Positions 52,377-61,585 of a stretch of DNA of 64,000 bases are shown piece by piece (position 1 is the first letter of the stretch; each line of letters opens with the position of its first letter). Under the pieces are notes generated by a model that saw only the letters and a program-made list of their open reading frames with translations, was not told the origin of the DNA and did no database searches. Source of the stretch: Pseudomonas segetis (lineage in GTDB: Bacteria > Pseudomonadota > Gammaproteobacteria > Pseudomonadales > Pseudomonadaceae); assembly GCF_900188155.1 (NCBI RefSeq), contig NZ_FZOG01000008.1:1-64000 (forward strand), written 5' to 3'. Position numbers and translations under genes: made by a program.

Positions 52377-55361
52377 ATGGCTGACGAGTTTGATGTCCAA
52401 AGCGATCTAGGCTCTCTGTGGCATCGCTGGGACCCGCATATCCATACGCCCGGTACTGCTCTGAACGACCAATACACGGGGCCAGATCCCTGGGAGGAGT
52501 TCCTCAGTGCCATTGAAGCCTCAAGCCCTCCCATTCGTGCCCTGGGCATCACCGACTACTTCGGCATTGAGCGCTACGAGCAGGTCGTTGACCTAAAAAA
52601 ACAGGGCCGGCTGCCTGGCGTCGGCCTGATTTTCCCCAACGTCGAACTGCGTCTGGGCATCGAGACGGCGAAGGCATCCGCAGTCAATATCCATCTGCTG
52701 TTCTCACCGCATGATTCGGATCATGTTGAGCGTATTAAGCGCTTCCTACTAGAGTTCGAGTTCCCTCATCTAGGTGAGACCTATCGGTGCCATCGCGACG
52801 ACCTCATTCGGCTGGGGCGCACTCACAAGGCACAGCTGACAGACGACGATGTAGCCCGATCCGAAGGCGCCAACCAATTCAAGGTAACTTTCGATCAACT
52901 CAAGCAGGTGTTGTCGAAGAACGAATGGGTCAAAAAGAACACCCTTATCGCAGTAGCGGGCGGAGAAAAAGATGGCTCATCTGGACTACGCGACGCGACA
53001 GGCTCATTCGCCGCGCAGCGCAAGAATATCGAAGGTCTGGCGCATATCGTCTTCAGTGCGAATCCAAAGCAAATCCGGTTCTGGCTCGGCAAAGAGTCAG
53101 CCTCGGTCGATGAACTTGAAAGCCAGTACAACGGTTGCAAACCTTGCCTGCATGGGTCAGACGCCCATTCTGTAGCCAAGGTAGGCCAACCCGATGGTGA
53201 CCGCCGATGCTGGATCAAAGGAGATCTAACATTTGATTCGCTACGCCAGATTTGCATCGAACCTGAAGAGCGGGTTTTTGTTGGTGCCGAGCCTCCGCGC
53301 GGTGCACTGGATAGCCATGCGATCAAGTCAGTGTCCGTCACAAACGCGCCGTGGATCGCGAATGGCGCCGTAGCACTGAATGCGGGCCTGGTTGCCGTGA
53401 TCGGTGCTCGGGGGTCAGGCAAAACTGCACTGGCAGATTTGATCGCGGCCGGTGGCCTTGCGCTTTCCCCCCATCTGAACGAGCGATCTTTTATCCATCG
53501 AGCGAAACAGCACCTCGGTGACAGTGAAGCCGAGTTGCACTGGGCATCTGGAGAAAAGACCGGAAATCAGCTCACCCAAACTGACATGGAAGACTATCTA
53601 GCCAGCCCGTATGTTCAGTACCTGTCGCAACAGTTTGTTGATCAGCTCTGCTCGGCGGAAGGCTTGGATGACGCTCTGGTCGCGGAGATCGAGCGAGTAA
53701 TTTTCAATGCGCACCCGCTCGCCGATCGCCAAGGTGCCGACTCATTTATGGAACTGCTGAATATTCGCCTGGATTCCTCACGCCAGATGCGCGAACGGCA
53801 GCAGCAGGCGCTGACTAGGGCATCCGCCGACCTCACCGATGAGCGCGTTAGAAAGGACGGCCTCAAGGCACTGGAGAAGGATCGCGACGAGAAGAAACGA
53901 GCTATTGATAAGGACAAAACTGATCGCGACGCACTGATCCCCAAGGGCAATGAAGAACGGGCCAGACGTCATGAACAAATCTCCCTTGCGGTCGACGCGA
54001 AACGGCAGCAGGTGGATCAGGCTGTACGTAAGCATCAATCCCTGCTCAACCTGCAAAACGACGTGCGTGACTTCCGCTCCAGGCAAGCGCCAGCATTCCT
54101 CGCCGACCTTAAGCGCGATCGCGAGAACGCCGGTTTAAGCGACGCTGACTGGGACTACTTCAAACTCGACTTTGTAGGCCCAGTCGACTTGCTTCTGACC
54201 GAACAAATCAAACAGGCGAGCCTGTTGATTGCTGAGCTGCAAGGTCCCGCGAATACTGATCCAATGGTTCAGGCGAACCCTGATCCAACAGTCGCACTAA
54301 TATCCCTGGATTCGAGTCTTGCCAATCAGTCTCTCTCCTTGCTGGAACGAGAGCTGGCACGCATACGTACACTGGTTGGCGTTGACACACAGAACGCCAA
54401 GCGCTTCACAACCTTGTCGGACAAGATCACCAGGGCAGAGACTGCACTTAACAAAGTGCTCCAGCAGATTGAACGCGCCCAAGGAGCCGATGAGCGTATA
54501 CGGGTACTGCTCGACACACGTCGTACGGCATATGCAGCCATCTTCGAGGCCATCGTCGAAGAAGAAAAGGAGCTAGTAGATCTCTATGGGCCCATCAAAT
54601 CTCGCATTGATGAGGCCGCCGGTTCCCTATCAAAGCTGTCATTCTCGGTACGCCGAGTTGTCGACCTAGCAGGATGGGCAGCCAAAGGTGAAAGTCTCCT
54701 GGACTTACGTACCAATGGCCCCTTCAAAGGGCGCGGCGAACTGTTGCGATGCGCACGCGCCGGGCTGCTGTCAGCTTGGTCGACAGGTGACGCCACCCAA
54801 GCTGCCACAGCCTTACTAGACTTCGTGAAAACCAATGAGTCGGCGCTCAGAGATCACATGCCGGAGAATGCTGACTTCCGCGCATGGGCGCGCGATATCT
54901 CCGACTGGCTTTACAGCACCGATCACATCACTGTCGGATATGGCTTGCAGTACGACGGCGTCGATATCGAGCAGTTGTCTCCTGGTACACGCGGCATCGT
55001 GTTACTATTGCTGTATCTGGCCATTGATGCGGAAGACGACCGGCCGCTGATCATCGACCAACCCGAAGAAAACCTGGACCCTCAGTCGATCTTCGAGGAG
55101 CTGGTACATCGCTTCCGTGATGCTAAAAAGCGGCGTCAGATCATCATCGTGACACACAATGCCAACCTGGTAGTTAACACTGATGCGGATCAAGTGATCG
55201 TGGCTAAGTGCGGGTCGCATAGACCTGGCAAGTTGCCGCTCATTACCTACGTGAGCGGTAGCCTCGAAAACCCGCTCATTAGGCAGCACGTCTGCGAAAT
55301 CCTAGAAGGCGGTGAGCGTGCTTTCAAAGAACGCGCCAAACGTCTGCGGGTTTCAATCTGA
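52377..55361 (+). CDS. TrlF-type PHP-domain ABC/AAA ATPase
   Basis: 994-aa predicted nuclease-ATPase. An N-terminal PHP (polymerase and histidinol phosphatase) metal domain covers residues 1-310, with WDPHIHTPGT (His21, His23), GITDYFG and the distal HGSDAHS (259-265). An SMC/ABC-like ATPase follows: Walker A VIGARGSGKTALADL (343-350), a coiled-coil middle (about 490-760), the ABC signature LSPGTRG, Walker B LIIDQPEENLDPQS and H-loop IIVTHNANL. Proteins of this layout (TrlF) are common in defence islands, but their exact activity is not settled to my knowledge. The ATG at 52377 has GAAGGGA 7 bp upstream. It is convergent with the three-gene operon to its right. Confidence 0.85.
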   Translation: MADEFDVQSDLGSLWHRWDPHIHTPGTALNDQYTGPDPWEEFLSAIEASSPPIRALGITDYFGIERYEQVVDLKKQGRLPGVGLIFPNVELRLGIETAKASAVNIHLLFSPHDSDHVERIKRFLLEFEFPHLGETYRCHRDDLIRLGRTHKAQLTDDDVARSEGANQFKVTFDQLKQVLSKNEWVKKNTLIAVAGGEKDGSSGLRDATGSFAAQRKNIEGLAHIVFSANPKQIRFWLGKESASVDELESQYNGCKPCLHGSDAHSVAKVGQPDGDRRCWIKGDLTFDSLRQICIEPEERVFVGAEPPRGALDSHAIKSVSVTNAPWIANGAVALNAGLVAVIGARGSGKTALADLIAAGGLALSPHLNERSFIHRAKQHLGDSEAELHWASGEKTGNQLTQTDMEDYLASPYVQYLSQQFVDQLCSAEGLDDALVAEIERVIFNAHPLADRQGADSFMELLNIRLDSSRQMRERQQQALTRASADLTDERVRKDGLKALEKDRDEKKRAIDKDKTDRDALIPKGNEERARRHEQISLAVDAKRQQVDQAVRKHQSLLNLQNDVRDFRSRQAPAFLADLKRDRENAGLSDADWDYFKLDFVGPVDLLLTEQIKQASLLIAELQGPANTDPMVQANPDPTVALISLDSSLANQSLSLLERELARIRTLVGVDTQNAKRFTTLSDKITRAETALNKVLQQIERAQGADERIRVLLDTRRTAYAAIFEAIVEEEKELVDLYGPIKSRIDEAAGSLSKLSFSVRRVVDLAGWAAKGESLLDLRTNGPFKGRGELLRCARAGLLSAWSTGDATQAATALLDFVKTNESALRDHMPENADFRAWARDISDWLYSTDHITVGYGLQYDGVDIEQLSPGTRGIVLLLLYLAIDAEDDRPLIIDQPEENLDPQSIFEELVHRFRDAKKRRQIIIVTHNANLVVNTDADQVIVAKCGSHRPGKLPLITYVSGSLENPLIRQHVCEILEGGERAFKERAKRLRVSI

Positions 55362-55378
55362 ACCCGATCGCCGGAGAC

Positions 55379-55401
55379 CTTGATGGGGCCGCCCCATCAA
55401 G
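55379..55401. terminator. Perfect 10-bp hairpin between convergent TrlF and 592-aa genes
   Basis: CTTGATGGGG / CCCCATCAAG around a CCG loop, 17 bp after the trlF stop. No T-run on either strand, so it may be an atypical bidirectional terminator or mRNA-end protector. Confidence 0.55.
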
Positions 55402-55473
55402 CCGGTCACAGCATGACGTATGTTGGCACCACCATCTGAGTGTGCTCTTTGAGATCTAGCAGTCCGGGGCGAT

Positions 55474-57252
55474 TCACTGAGGTCGACTGCGGCTTATCAA
55501 ACCCTGGATAGCAACAGCGACTTTACCCAGAGCATCAATAACTCCGTCCATAACAAAATCTAAAGCTCTTCCATAGCCTGCATTGACAGTTGCTATATCG
55601 AAACCAAGTTGCTGCAGGGTGCTCAGGCACCGCTCCATAGCCTCGTGAGCATCAGCGATTCTGAGATCGTTATTCAAGAACAAGGGGGCCATGGCTTCAT
55701 TGCGATCATTCCAGCCCTCGGGCTCGCTACCTGAAGCGAAGGTATCGCTCGCCTCCTCATGAACGTTCAGTCTTTCGATGACATTCAAAAGTGCCTGCAA
55801 AAGCTTGAGACTTCCGAGGTCTTTGACCGCCGCTCTCGGACACCCAGCATGCTCTAACAATGACTTGAGATAGCCGTTTGGAACGCGCTGCCAGACCTCA
55901 TGCAAACTCTTGCAGCGAGCGAGGAACATCTGTTGTGTCATGTCCAATGGTGCCACTTGGGCAAGGCGACTGAGCGCTGGATAGGCCAACCAACCATTTG
56001 CCGCCACCTCTGTACGCTGGAAACCTGTCAGCTCTTCTGCCGACTTGTTCAGACCCACGGCTCTACCTAGTGCAGAAAGGCCGTCGCCCAACTGTAAAAG
56101 CACATCGAGCAGCCGCTGCACCTTCGCAACAACATGCTCTTCATTCAGGTCCACATGCGCTAAGTCGGCCGGATCAACCGCAAATGATCGGGCATGCACT
56201 ATCTCGCGATCAGGCTTCGCTTTGTAAAGCTCACGCATCGGCACTTGGAGCAGGTTTCTCCCAACCCGCCGACAAGCTGTGAAACTCCACTGCCCTCTGT
56301 ATGAAGGACTGCAATGCCACTGCCCCCAAACATAAGCAGGCACCGAGTCATAAAAAGCACTCTCCTCATATCTCTTTAGGAACCGATCATCGAGATAGAC
56401 CGGATCATTCCCCACCAATGCGTTTGCTCGTGCGTGAGTCATAGGCTGGGCATGACCTGGCCATAGGATGCCCTCAGCAGTTTGCTCTGGACAGAGCTCT
56501 GGCGTTACCGCCTCAACTGAGGCCCAAAGCTGTAGTAGGAGACCTCCCTCATGCTCGCGGATGTCTAACTCGTACCAGGCGACACCTTCGGTAGGCTTGC
56601 AGCCTACATGAGACTTTCCTCCCATAACCGCTCGCACCTCGGGGACATCCGGTAGCTGGGCTGAGTAGTAAAAAACTCGCACACCCCGGGCACCGCGTAG
56701 CCAAAGATAGCGACGGAGGTACTCATTCGACATGCGCCAACTTACGGGCCTCTTCAAGTTCCAGTGATATTCACTGGACACCTCTCCCTCGGCCACACCA
56801 AATTCTGGAAGCCCTAAGTCATCAAAGACAAGACTCTGATGCTCGTTACCAACGCAGCGAGGGGTCAATCCGAGTGCCATCCAAACCTTCTCCGCAAGGT
56901 TGAAGGTGTAGAAGGAGCCATCACCCCATGACGCCACAATGTAATCGTACCCTGAGATGGAGGGCGTAAAACTCGCAGAACAGCCAGACACCTCGCCTGC
57001 GGGAACAGAGTACTCAACGACGCCACTAGCACCTTCGTCCAGGACCTCAAGCGGGACATCCTGACCGACAGGAACCACGGCCATCAGTAAATGAAGATGC
57101 TCGGCCTCCATCCCATCCGGATCACTCTCGTAGAGTGACGCTACCTCCACCATCTGCCTCGGTGACATACCTGCTGGTGCCAAGAGCTGTTTCAACCGTT
57201 CTGGCAGACAATCCAAAGGAAGTGGAAAGGCCTCTAAATAATTAATAGTCAT
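55474..57252 (-). CDS. Unknown 592-aa protein, third gene of the leftward accessory operon
   Basis: I do not recognise the family. The protein has no signal peptide or membrane segment. Residues 1-350 look mixed alpha/beta with many aromatics (YIVASWGDGSFYTFNLAEKVWMALG). Residues 370-592 are mainly helical, including NNDLRIADAHEAMERC near residues 527-542. The LRIADAH segment fits R-x4-H, the minimal HEPN ribonuclease motif, but residue R+1 is Ile rather than the usual polar residue, so HEPN is only a weak possibility. It starts 6 bp after the stop of the 1080-aa gene, so the two are almost certainly co-transcribed. Ribosome-binding site is weak (AGGGG at -13). Confidence 0.7.
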   Translation of the reverse strand: MTINYLEAFPLPLDCLPERLKQLLAPAGMSPRQMVEVASLYESDPDGMEAEHLHLLMAVVPVGQDVPLEVLDEGASGVVEYSVPAGEVSGCSASFTPSISGYDYIVASWGDGSFYTFNLAEKVWMALGLTPRCVGNEHQSLVFDDLGLPEFGVAEGEVSSEYHWNLKRPVSWRMSNEYLRRYLWLRGARGVRVFYYSAQLPDVPEVRAVMGGKSHVGCKPTEGVAWYELDIREHEGGLLLQLWASVEAVTPELCPEQTAEGILWPGHAQPMTHARANALVGNDPVYLDDRFLKRYEESAFYDSVPAYVWGQWHCSPSYRGQWSFTACRRVGRNLLQVPMRELYKAKPDREIVHARSFAVDPADLAHVDLNEEHVVAKVQRLLDVLLQLGDGLSALGRAVGLNKSAEELTGFQRTEVAANGWLAYPALSRLAQVAPLDMTQQMFLARCKSLHEVWQRVPNGYLKSLLEHAGCPRAAVKDLGSLKLLQALLNVIERLNVHEEASDTFASGSEPEGWNDRNEAMAPLFLNNDLRIADAHEAMERCLSTLQQLGFDIATVNAGYGRALDFVMDGVIDALGKVAVAIQGLISRSRPQ

Positions 57253-57258
57253 TGCGTA

Positions 57259-60200
57259 TCAACTAGCCCCTTCATTATCACCCGCCCCCGATTCACCAAA
57301 TCGCTCACGGTACAGTTGAGCCCCAAGCGCCATGACCTCCAGATCATTCTTCCCGACGTCCGTAGCGGATCTGACTACCAGTTTTCTCTTCATGATCGCC
57401 ATCTCAAAGAGAAGCTCTGGCTGCCCATCTTTAAGAATCGCCGGTAGAAGAAGATAGGCACCCACCCTTTTAAAAGCGCCCAAGAAACGCGACAAATTGG
57501 CATCGCTGGCAGCTTCCATAGTCTGCATTCGCGAAACTATTGTGTGTGCCTTCCGGTTCGACGGCTCCTCTGTCTCAGGTGGGCTCGAGGTAATTAGGAG
57601 CCGGTAATGTGCCGGGTGCTCACGGGATATCCCCTGTATTACCGCCAAGTAGATTTCTTCATTTAGATCGGCACTTCCTATGCGCTCACGCCAGCGGGCA
57701 AAGATTTTGGTGGCCGCCCCCGCATCGGTGAACATCAGCGCCAACGCCGGCGGGGCATTGCGAGCAAAATCAGCGACGAAGACTCCTCGCCAGCCAGCCT
57801 GATCCCAAAGATGGACATCAATGACCGACCGTACCCCGAGTTGGCGGTGATCGCTCAACGAGTCGGGCGAAATCAGGGTTTCCTCATCGACCTCGGCGGT
57901 TTCATCGCTACGCACCGTTAGGGGGACACGTTTAATCACAGGCCGTGTGGGCTCAAGAGCAAACTCTGTATTCGCCATGTCAGACCACGCAGTGATCGTG
58001 GAAAAGGAGTGATTGAATAGACGCTGTCGGCTGTTGCCGACCGTCACGATCATGGCAATCCGATCCAGCACTGCTTCGTTCTCGAACAGCTGATCAAGGG
58101 TGGTCTCTAGGTCAGGAACATGGCAGGTCGCGGCAAAGATGGTGGCCGCCAGATGGATCAGCGTCTGCTGAACTTCTTGTGTTCGAGCGTGCGAGCTCGC
58201 CGCCAGCCCGCTAGGCCACGTCACCGTAGCAGTCATGTCCTCTTCATTCGCACTGAATCCAGGTGCCGCATTCTGGCCGGTCTCCTGAACGGTAATTCTG
58301 AAACACTCGGTGTGAGCAGCGACTCTGAGTTGGAGAGCAGTGGCAAAAAGAGCCTCAATAGTGCCTAAGATGGCCTCTGCCAAGGGAATTGATGTCTCAG
58401 TGCATGGATGTTGAATCGAAACCAGCATGCCCTGCACCCGTGAGACGAGATATTGCGATGTTCCCTCATTGAAAATCACGGGGTAATCGGTATTGCTGCC
58501 AGCTGGCTGACTGGCAATCTGGGAGAAAAGCTCAGCAACCTGCTCGAACGTCTCCTGCTCAGGGATGGTCCCTTCCTCTCGCAGCTTCGCCTCGTGGCCA
58601 AGAACATAGAGCAGAGCATTTCGGCTATGCATCAAACCCAACCGTTCCAGCACCTCAGGTAGTTGAGTGACTCGCCGGAGATTATTCTCATTTAAGTTCA
58701 CAAGTTGGCAGGTGAGGATCAGATCCAACTCTCCCAGGCGTTTCCTGACTCGCTCCTGGGATTGATCATCGAGCGGTAGCCCGTTCGCACAGCCATGTAC
58801 CAGCCGGACCGCCTCCAGCAGGTCGGGTAGATGACGGAGCTCGACAGTAATCCAGACTAGGATCATTAATGTCGGAACAATCGATGCGGGAAGGTCATGG
58901 TCTTCGTCAGCAGCAATAAACATCGATGCAATCGCAAAAATGCAACTGGCGCGTGCTGCCCATAGAAGCCCCGCACTACGATATGCCAAGGCGAGAAGCT
59001 GTGATGCTTCAATCAGAGCTTCGGAGTACTCCTTCTTAGTCAATTGTCGGACTGCCTTGCCTAGCAGCCGAATCATCTCGAAGTTGTCCTTGAAGTCGAG
59101 CTGCCTTGCCCGCTTCAGAAGTACCAGAGCTCCCTGCGCCTCGCCCGTACGCTCGGTCACGAACGCAGCCATTTCATCAACCAGCGCAGCGTAGCCAGGG
59201 TCATTGGCTGCGGCGTTGCCGAAAACCTCGATCAAGTTTGTTAACCGCTCCGCGGAAAACTCGCCTAGACCTCGCGCCTGCCGAAGCACTTCTGAGAACT
59301 GCGGCCAGAGCTCAACTAGTAGTTGCTGGTCATCAGCCAATGCGGCTCGATTAACGTCAAGGACAAGCATTGATGTCCTTGCTTCCAAAGCGTGATTCGG
59401 CCGCTCTAGCTCGGCCGCCATCAAGGTCAATTTTTCGCGTAGACGACGAACACGCTCATCGAGCTGAGCCTCCTCAGCTGTCAGGTGCTGATGAATTACT
59501 GAGTTGAAAAGCAACTGGGCCAAATTGCAAAGCAGCTCAAGGTTCTTGGCATGGCCGGTATCCAGAACCAACTGCTCGAATGCCTCGTACCCCTCATTCA
59601 TCAAAGCTATATCATCGAACCACCAAAAGGCCGTCCAGAGTTTTTCGTAGTGGGCCTCAAGCTTCTGACGGTGATTTCCGTAGCGTGCAGCCAAGCGGAT
59701 GGCTCTTTCAAACCGACCATCTGTTTCTGTCCGAGGACGCTCCAGGTTACGGGACAGCTTGGCAGCTACAAGCGCTTCCGTCGCTCGTTGCATTTCCATT
59801 CCCTTGAACTCACCGGGACGTGCGAGCGACTGCTCAAGCTCTTCTAATTGTTGGTTACGCGAGTAGTCGGACGGCCCCAGACGGCGACTGTCGGCCACCT
59901 CTTGCCCGACATGCAGGTAGTGGTAGGCCAAGTCTCTATGGTCATGATCAATGACCTTATCAACGATCCAACTGCGGTCCAGGATCGTGACGATGACTCC
60001 GTACAGTTTTGAGAGCTCATCCTCCAATTGCGCGCGTTTTTTGGCGGGTGCAAATTGTGCCGTAACGCAGATAATTTTCTTGTATCCGCGCTGAGTTGCA
60101 ACAATTCCAGCGACATCATTGCGTACCTTTTCCGCCCATTTCTTTTTCGCGCTGAACGCGAAGGCCCAGCGTTCCTGGCCGGCCGCAATATTGCCAATGT

Positions 60201-60501
60201 AAGTATGCTCGGCGAGCTCCTCGGCAACAGGATAGGTCTCTGCATCCGCCTTGCTATCACCTCCTCCTTCAGGCCCCGTGGATGGCTTGAGGTTGGGACA
60301 GATCATCCGTTCGCACAGTTTTCGACAAAATATCTCGAAGTCATGCATCTCATTGCGCGAGGTGATGCTTTCCAGACAGTACTCAAGCATTTTGGCGTCC
60401 AACAGGTAGGACACTCGATCAGCACTATCGGAGTAAAACTCCGGACGCAGCTGCCGCATAAAGTGCGAAGGCGATAATCTTGAATCTTGCTCCATAGCCA
60501 T
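57259..60501 (-). CDS. PD-(D/E)XK-like nuclease with long helical-repeat region (1080 aa)
   Basis: N-terminal domain (residues 50-190) looks like a restriction-endonuclease fold: FEIFCRKLCERMICPN, then GGGDSKADAETY (Asp82, Asp86, Glu88 as candidate metal ligands), then RWAFAFSAKKKWAEKVRNDV (Lys119-121 as the xK strand) and IICVTAQF/ILDRSWIVDKVID. Residues 200-720 are repetitive amphipathic helices (TPR/ARM-like). The rest is a C-terminal alpha/beta region that I cannot assign. The layout, nuclease plus sensor-like repeats, resembles other phage-defence effectors, but the family is not known to me. AGGGG precedes the ATG at 60501. It lies 28 bp after the PIN-like gene. Confidence 0.75.
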   Translation of the reverse strand: MAMEQDSRLSPSHFMRQLRPEFYSDSADRVSYLLDAKMLEYCLESITSRNEMHDFEIFCRKLCERMICPNLKPSTGPEGGGDSKADAETYPVAEELAEHTYIGNIAAGQERWAFAFSAKKKWAEKVRNDVAGIVATQRGYKKIICVTAQFAPAKKRAQLEDELSKLYGVIVTILDRSWIVDKVIDHDHRDLAYHYLHVGQEVADSRRLGPSDYSRNQQLEELEQSLARPGEFKGMEMQRATEALVAAKLSRNLERPRTETDGRFERAIRLAARYGNHRQKLEAHYEKLWTAFWWFDDIALMNEGYEAFEQLVLDTGHAKNLELLCNLAQLLFNSVIHQHLTAEEAQLDERVRRLREKLTLMAAELERPNHALEARTSMLVLDVNRAALADDQQLLVELWPQFSEVLRQARGLGEFSAERLTNLIEVFGNAAANDPGYAALVDEMAAFVTERTGEAQGALVLLKRARQLDFKDNFEMIRLLGKAVRQLTKKEYSEALIEASQLLALAYRSAGLLWAARASCIFAIASMFIAADEDHDLPASIVPTLMILVWITVELRHLPDLLEAVRLVHGCANGLPLDDQSQERVRKRLGELDLILTCQLVNLNENNLRRVTQLPEVLERLGLMHSRNALLYVLGHEAKLREEGTIPEQETFEQVAELFSQIASQPAGSNTDYPVIFNEGTSQYLVSRVQGMLVSIQHPCTETSIPLAEAILGTIEALFATALQLRVAAHTECFRITVQETGQNAAPGFSANEEDMTATVTWPSGLAASSHARTQEVQQTLIHLAATIFAATCHVPDLETTLDQLFENEAVLDRIAMIVTVGNSRQRLFNHSFSTITAWSDMANTEFALEPTRPVIKRVPLTVRSDETAEVDEETLISPDSLSDHRQLGVRSVIDVHLWDQAGWRGVFVADFARNAPPALALMFTDAGAATKIFARWRERIGSADLNEEIYLAVIQGISREHPAHYRLLITSSPPETEEPSNRKAHTIVSRMQTMEAASDANLSRFLGAFKRVGAYLLLPAILKDGQPELLFEMAIMKRKLVVRSATDVGKNDLEVMALGAQLYRERFGESGAGDNEGAS

Positions 60502-60529
60502 TGCCAGCCCCTAACCGTCCAGAGTCATA

Positions 60530-61585
60530 TCATTCAAACTGAAGCCTAACTTCCTCGATAACAGCGTGAGCCGCCGCAACAAAAACGTCCATATCTATCT
60601 CGCGAGATTGATGATAGTGCGCCCGCCGCATACTTCTTATCCCAAAATCCATTTCCGCCTGCTGCCAGTAGCCATCCTTTGAGTGCTCAAAAATCACAGA
60701 ACCCACAGCATATTTTCCAGCTTCACCATCGATATTCACATGATGAAATATATTGCTAAAGTCAACCAACTTTTCATCTTTAGTTGCAATCCATGAGTCT
60801 TGTTTTACACCATCAAGACCGTGCTCATCCATAGAGTTTGCCGCTTGAAGAAGCAATAAATCACTTGTCCCATTAAAGGCGATTGCCAACACCTCAGAAG
60901 GACTACGAGGAGATTTATTATCACGCGTTTTCAAAAAATTACCCCTAATCCTCCTTCTAATATCAATAACTTCCCTACAATCAGCGGGAGGCTCAGCAAA
61001 ACAGTACTTTGCAATTTCAATCTCCGCCGCACTTAAAATATCAACCTTGCTCTCCAAGCAATCTAGATACGCCTTGAATTTATCAATAGGTTTACCATGG
61101 TTCTTTTTATCAACCAGATTCAAATATGCAATACACGTGAACGGCACCGCCATAACTGCTTGCGATTCGGGAGAAAGATCCTCAAAACCATAACCATCAC
61201 TAGCTGCCTTGAAAATGGTTCGCGTGCTATTCGGGGTATCAACAAACCCAGGCAGATGTGCAGACAAAAAGGACTCGTAGTACTCTCTCGACCTATTGGC
61301 CGCCTCAGGCGGCATTTCCTTTAGCGCTAACCCGGGAGAAATACAAATACTCTTGGGCGGGCATCTCTGCAACAAACTAATCAAATTATGCAAGCCTTGA
61401 GCTTTTACAGACGACCATTTATTTCCATTTTTTACTACCTTCTCCATGCTTATAAGAATATTGGTATCCAAAGACAATGAAGTTTCAATTCCTCTTGCGT
61501 GATTTCGCGCCACCACAACTGGATCTAGCCTCTCCTCGCCACCTAAACTTCTACTTGGCTTAATAAACAGAGTTCTTTTTTCCAT
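60530..61585 (-). CDS. PIN-like nuclease, first gene of the leftward accessory operon
   Basis: 351-aa protein. The PIN acidic quartet can be traced as Asp40 (SLSLDTNILISME), Glu90 (SPGLALKEMP), Asp242 (NGTSDLLLLQAAN) and Asp270 (SWIATKDEKL), in PIN order with a long helical insertion between the second and third. PIN proteins are metal-dependent ribonucleases or structure-specific nucleases; the target is unknown. Sampled stretches of this gene are about 35-40% GC against about 60% next door, so it was acquired separately from the two genes behind it. A LexA box lies 134 bp upstream. Confidence 0.7.
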   Translation of the reverse strand: MEKRTLFIKPSRSLGGEERLDPVVVARNHARGIETSLSLDTNILISMEKVVKNGNKWSSVKAQGLHNLISLLQRCPPKSICISPGLALKEMPPEAANRSREYYESFLSAHLPGFVDTPNSTRTIFKAASDGYGFEDLSPESQAVMAVPFTCIAYLNLVDKKNHGKPIDKFKAYLDCLESKVDILSAAEIEIAKYCFAEPPADCREVIDIRRRIRGNFLKTRDNKSPRSPSEVLAIAFNGTSDLLLLQAANSMDEHGLDGVKQDSWIATKDEKLVDFSNIFHHVNIDGEAGKYAVGSVIFEHSKDGYWQQAEMDFGIRSMRRAHYHQSREIDMDVFVAAAHAVIEEVRLQFE

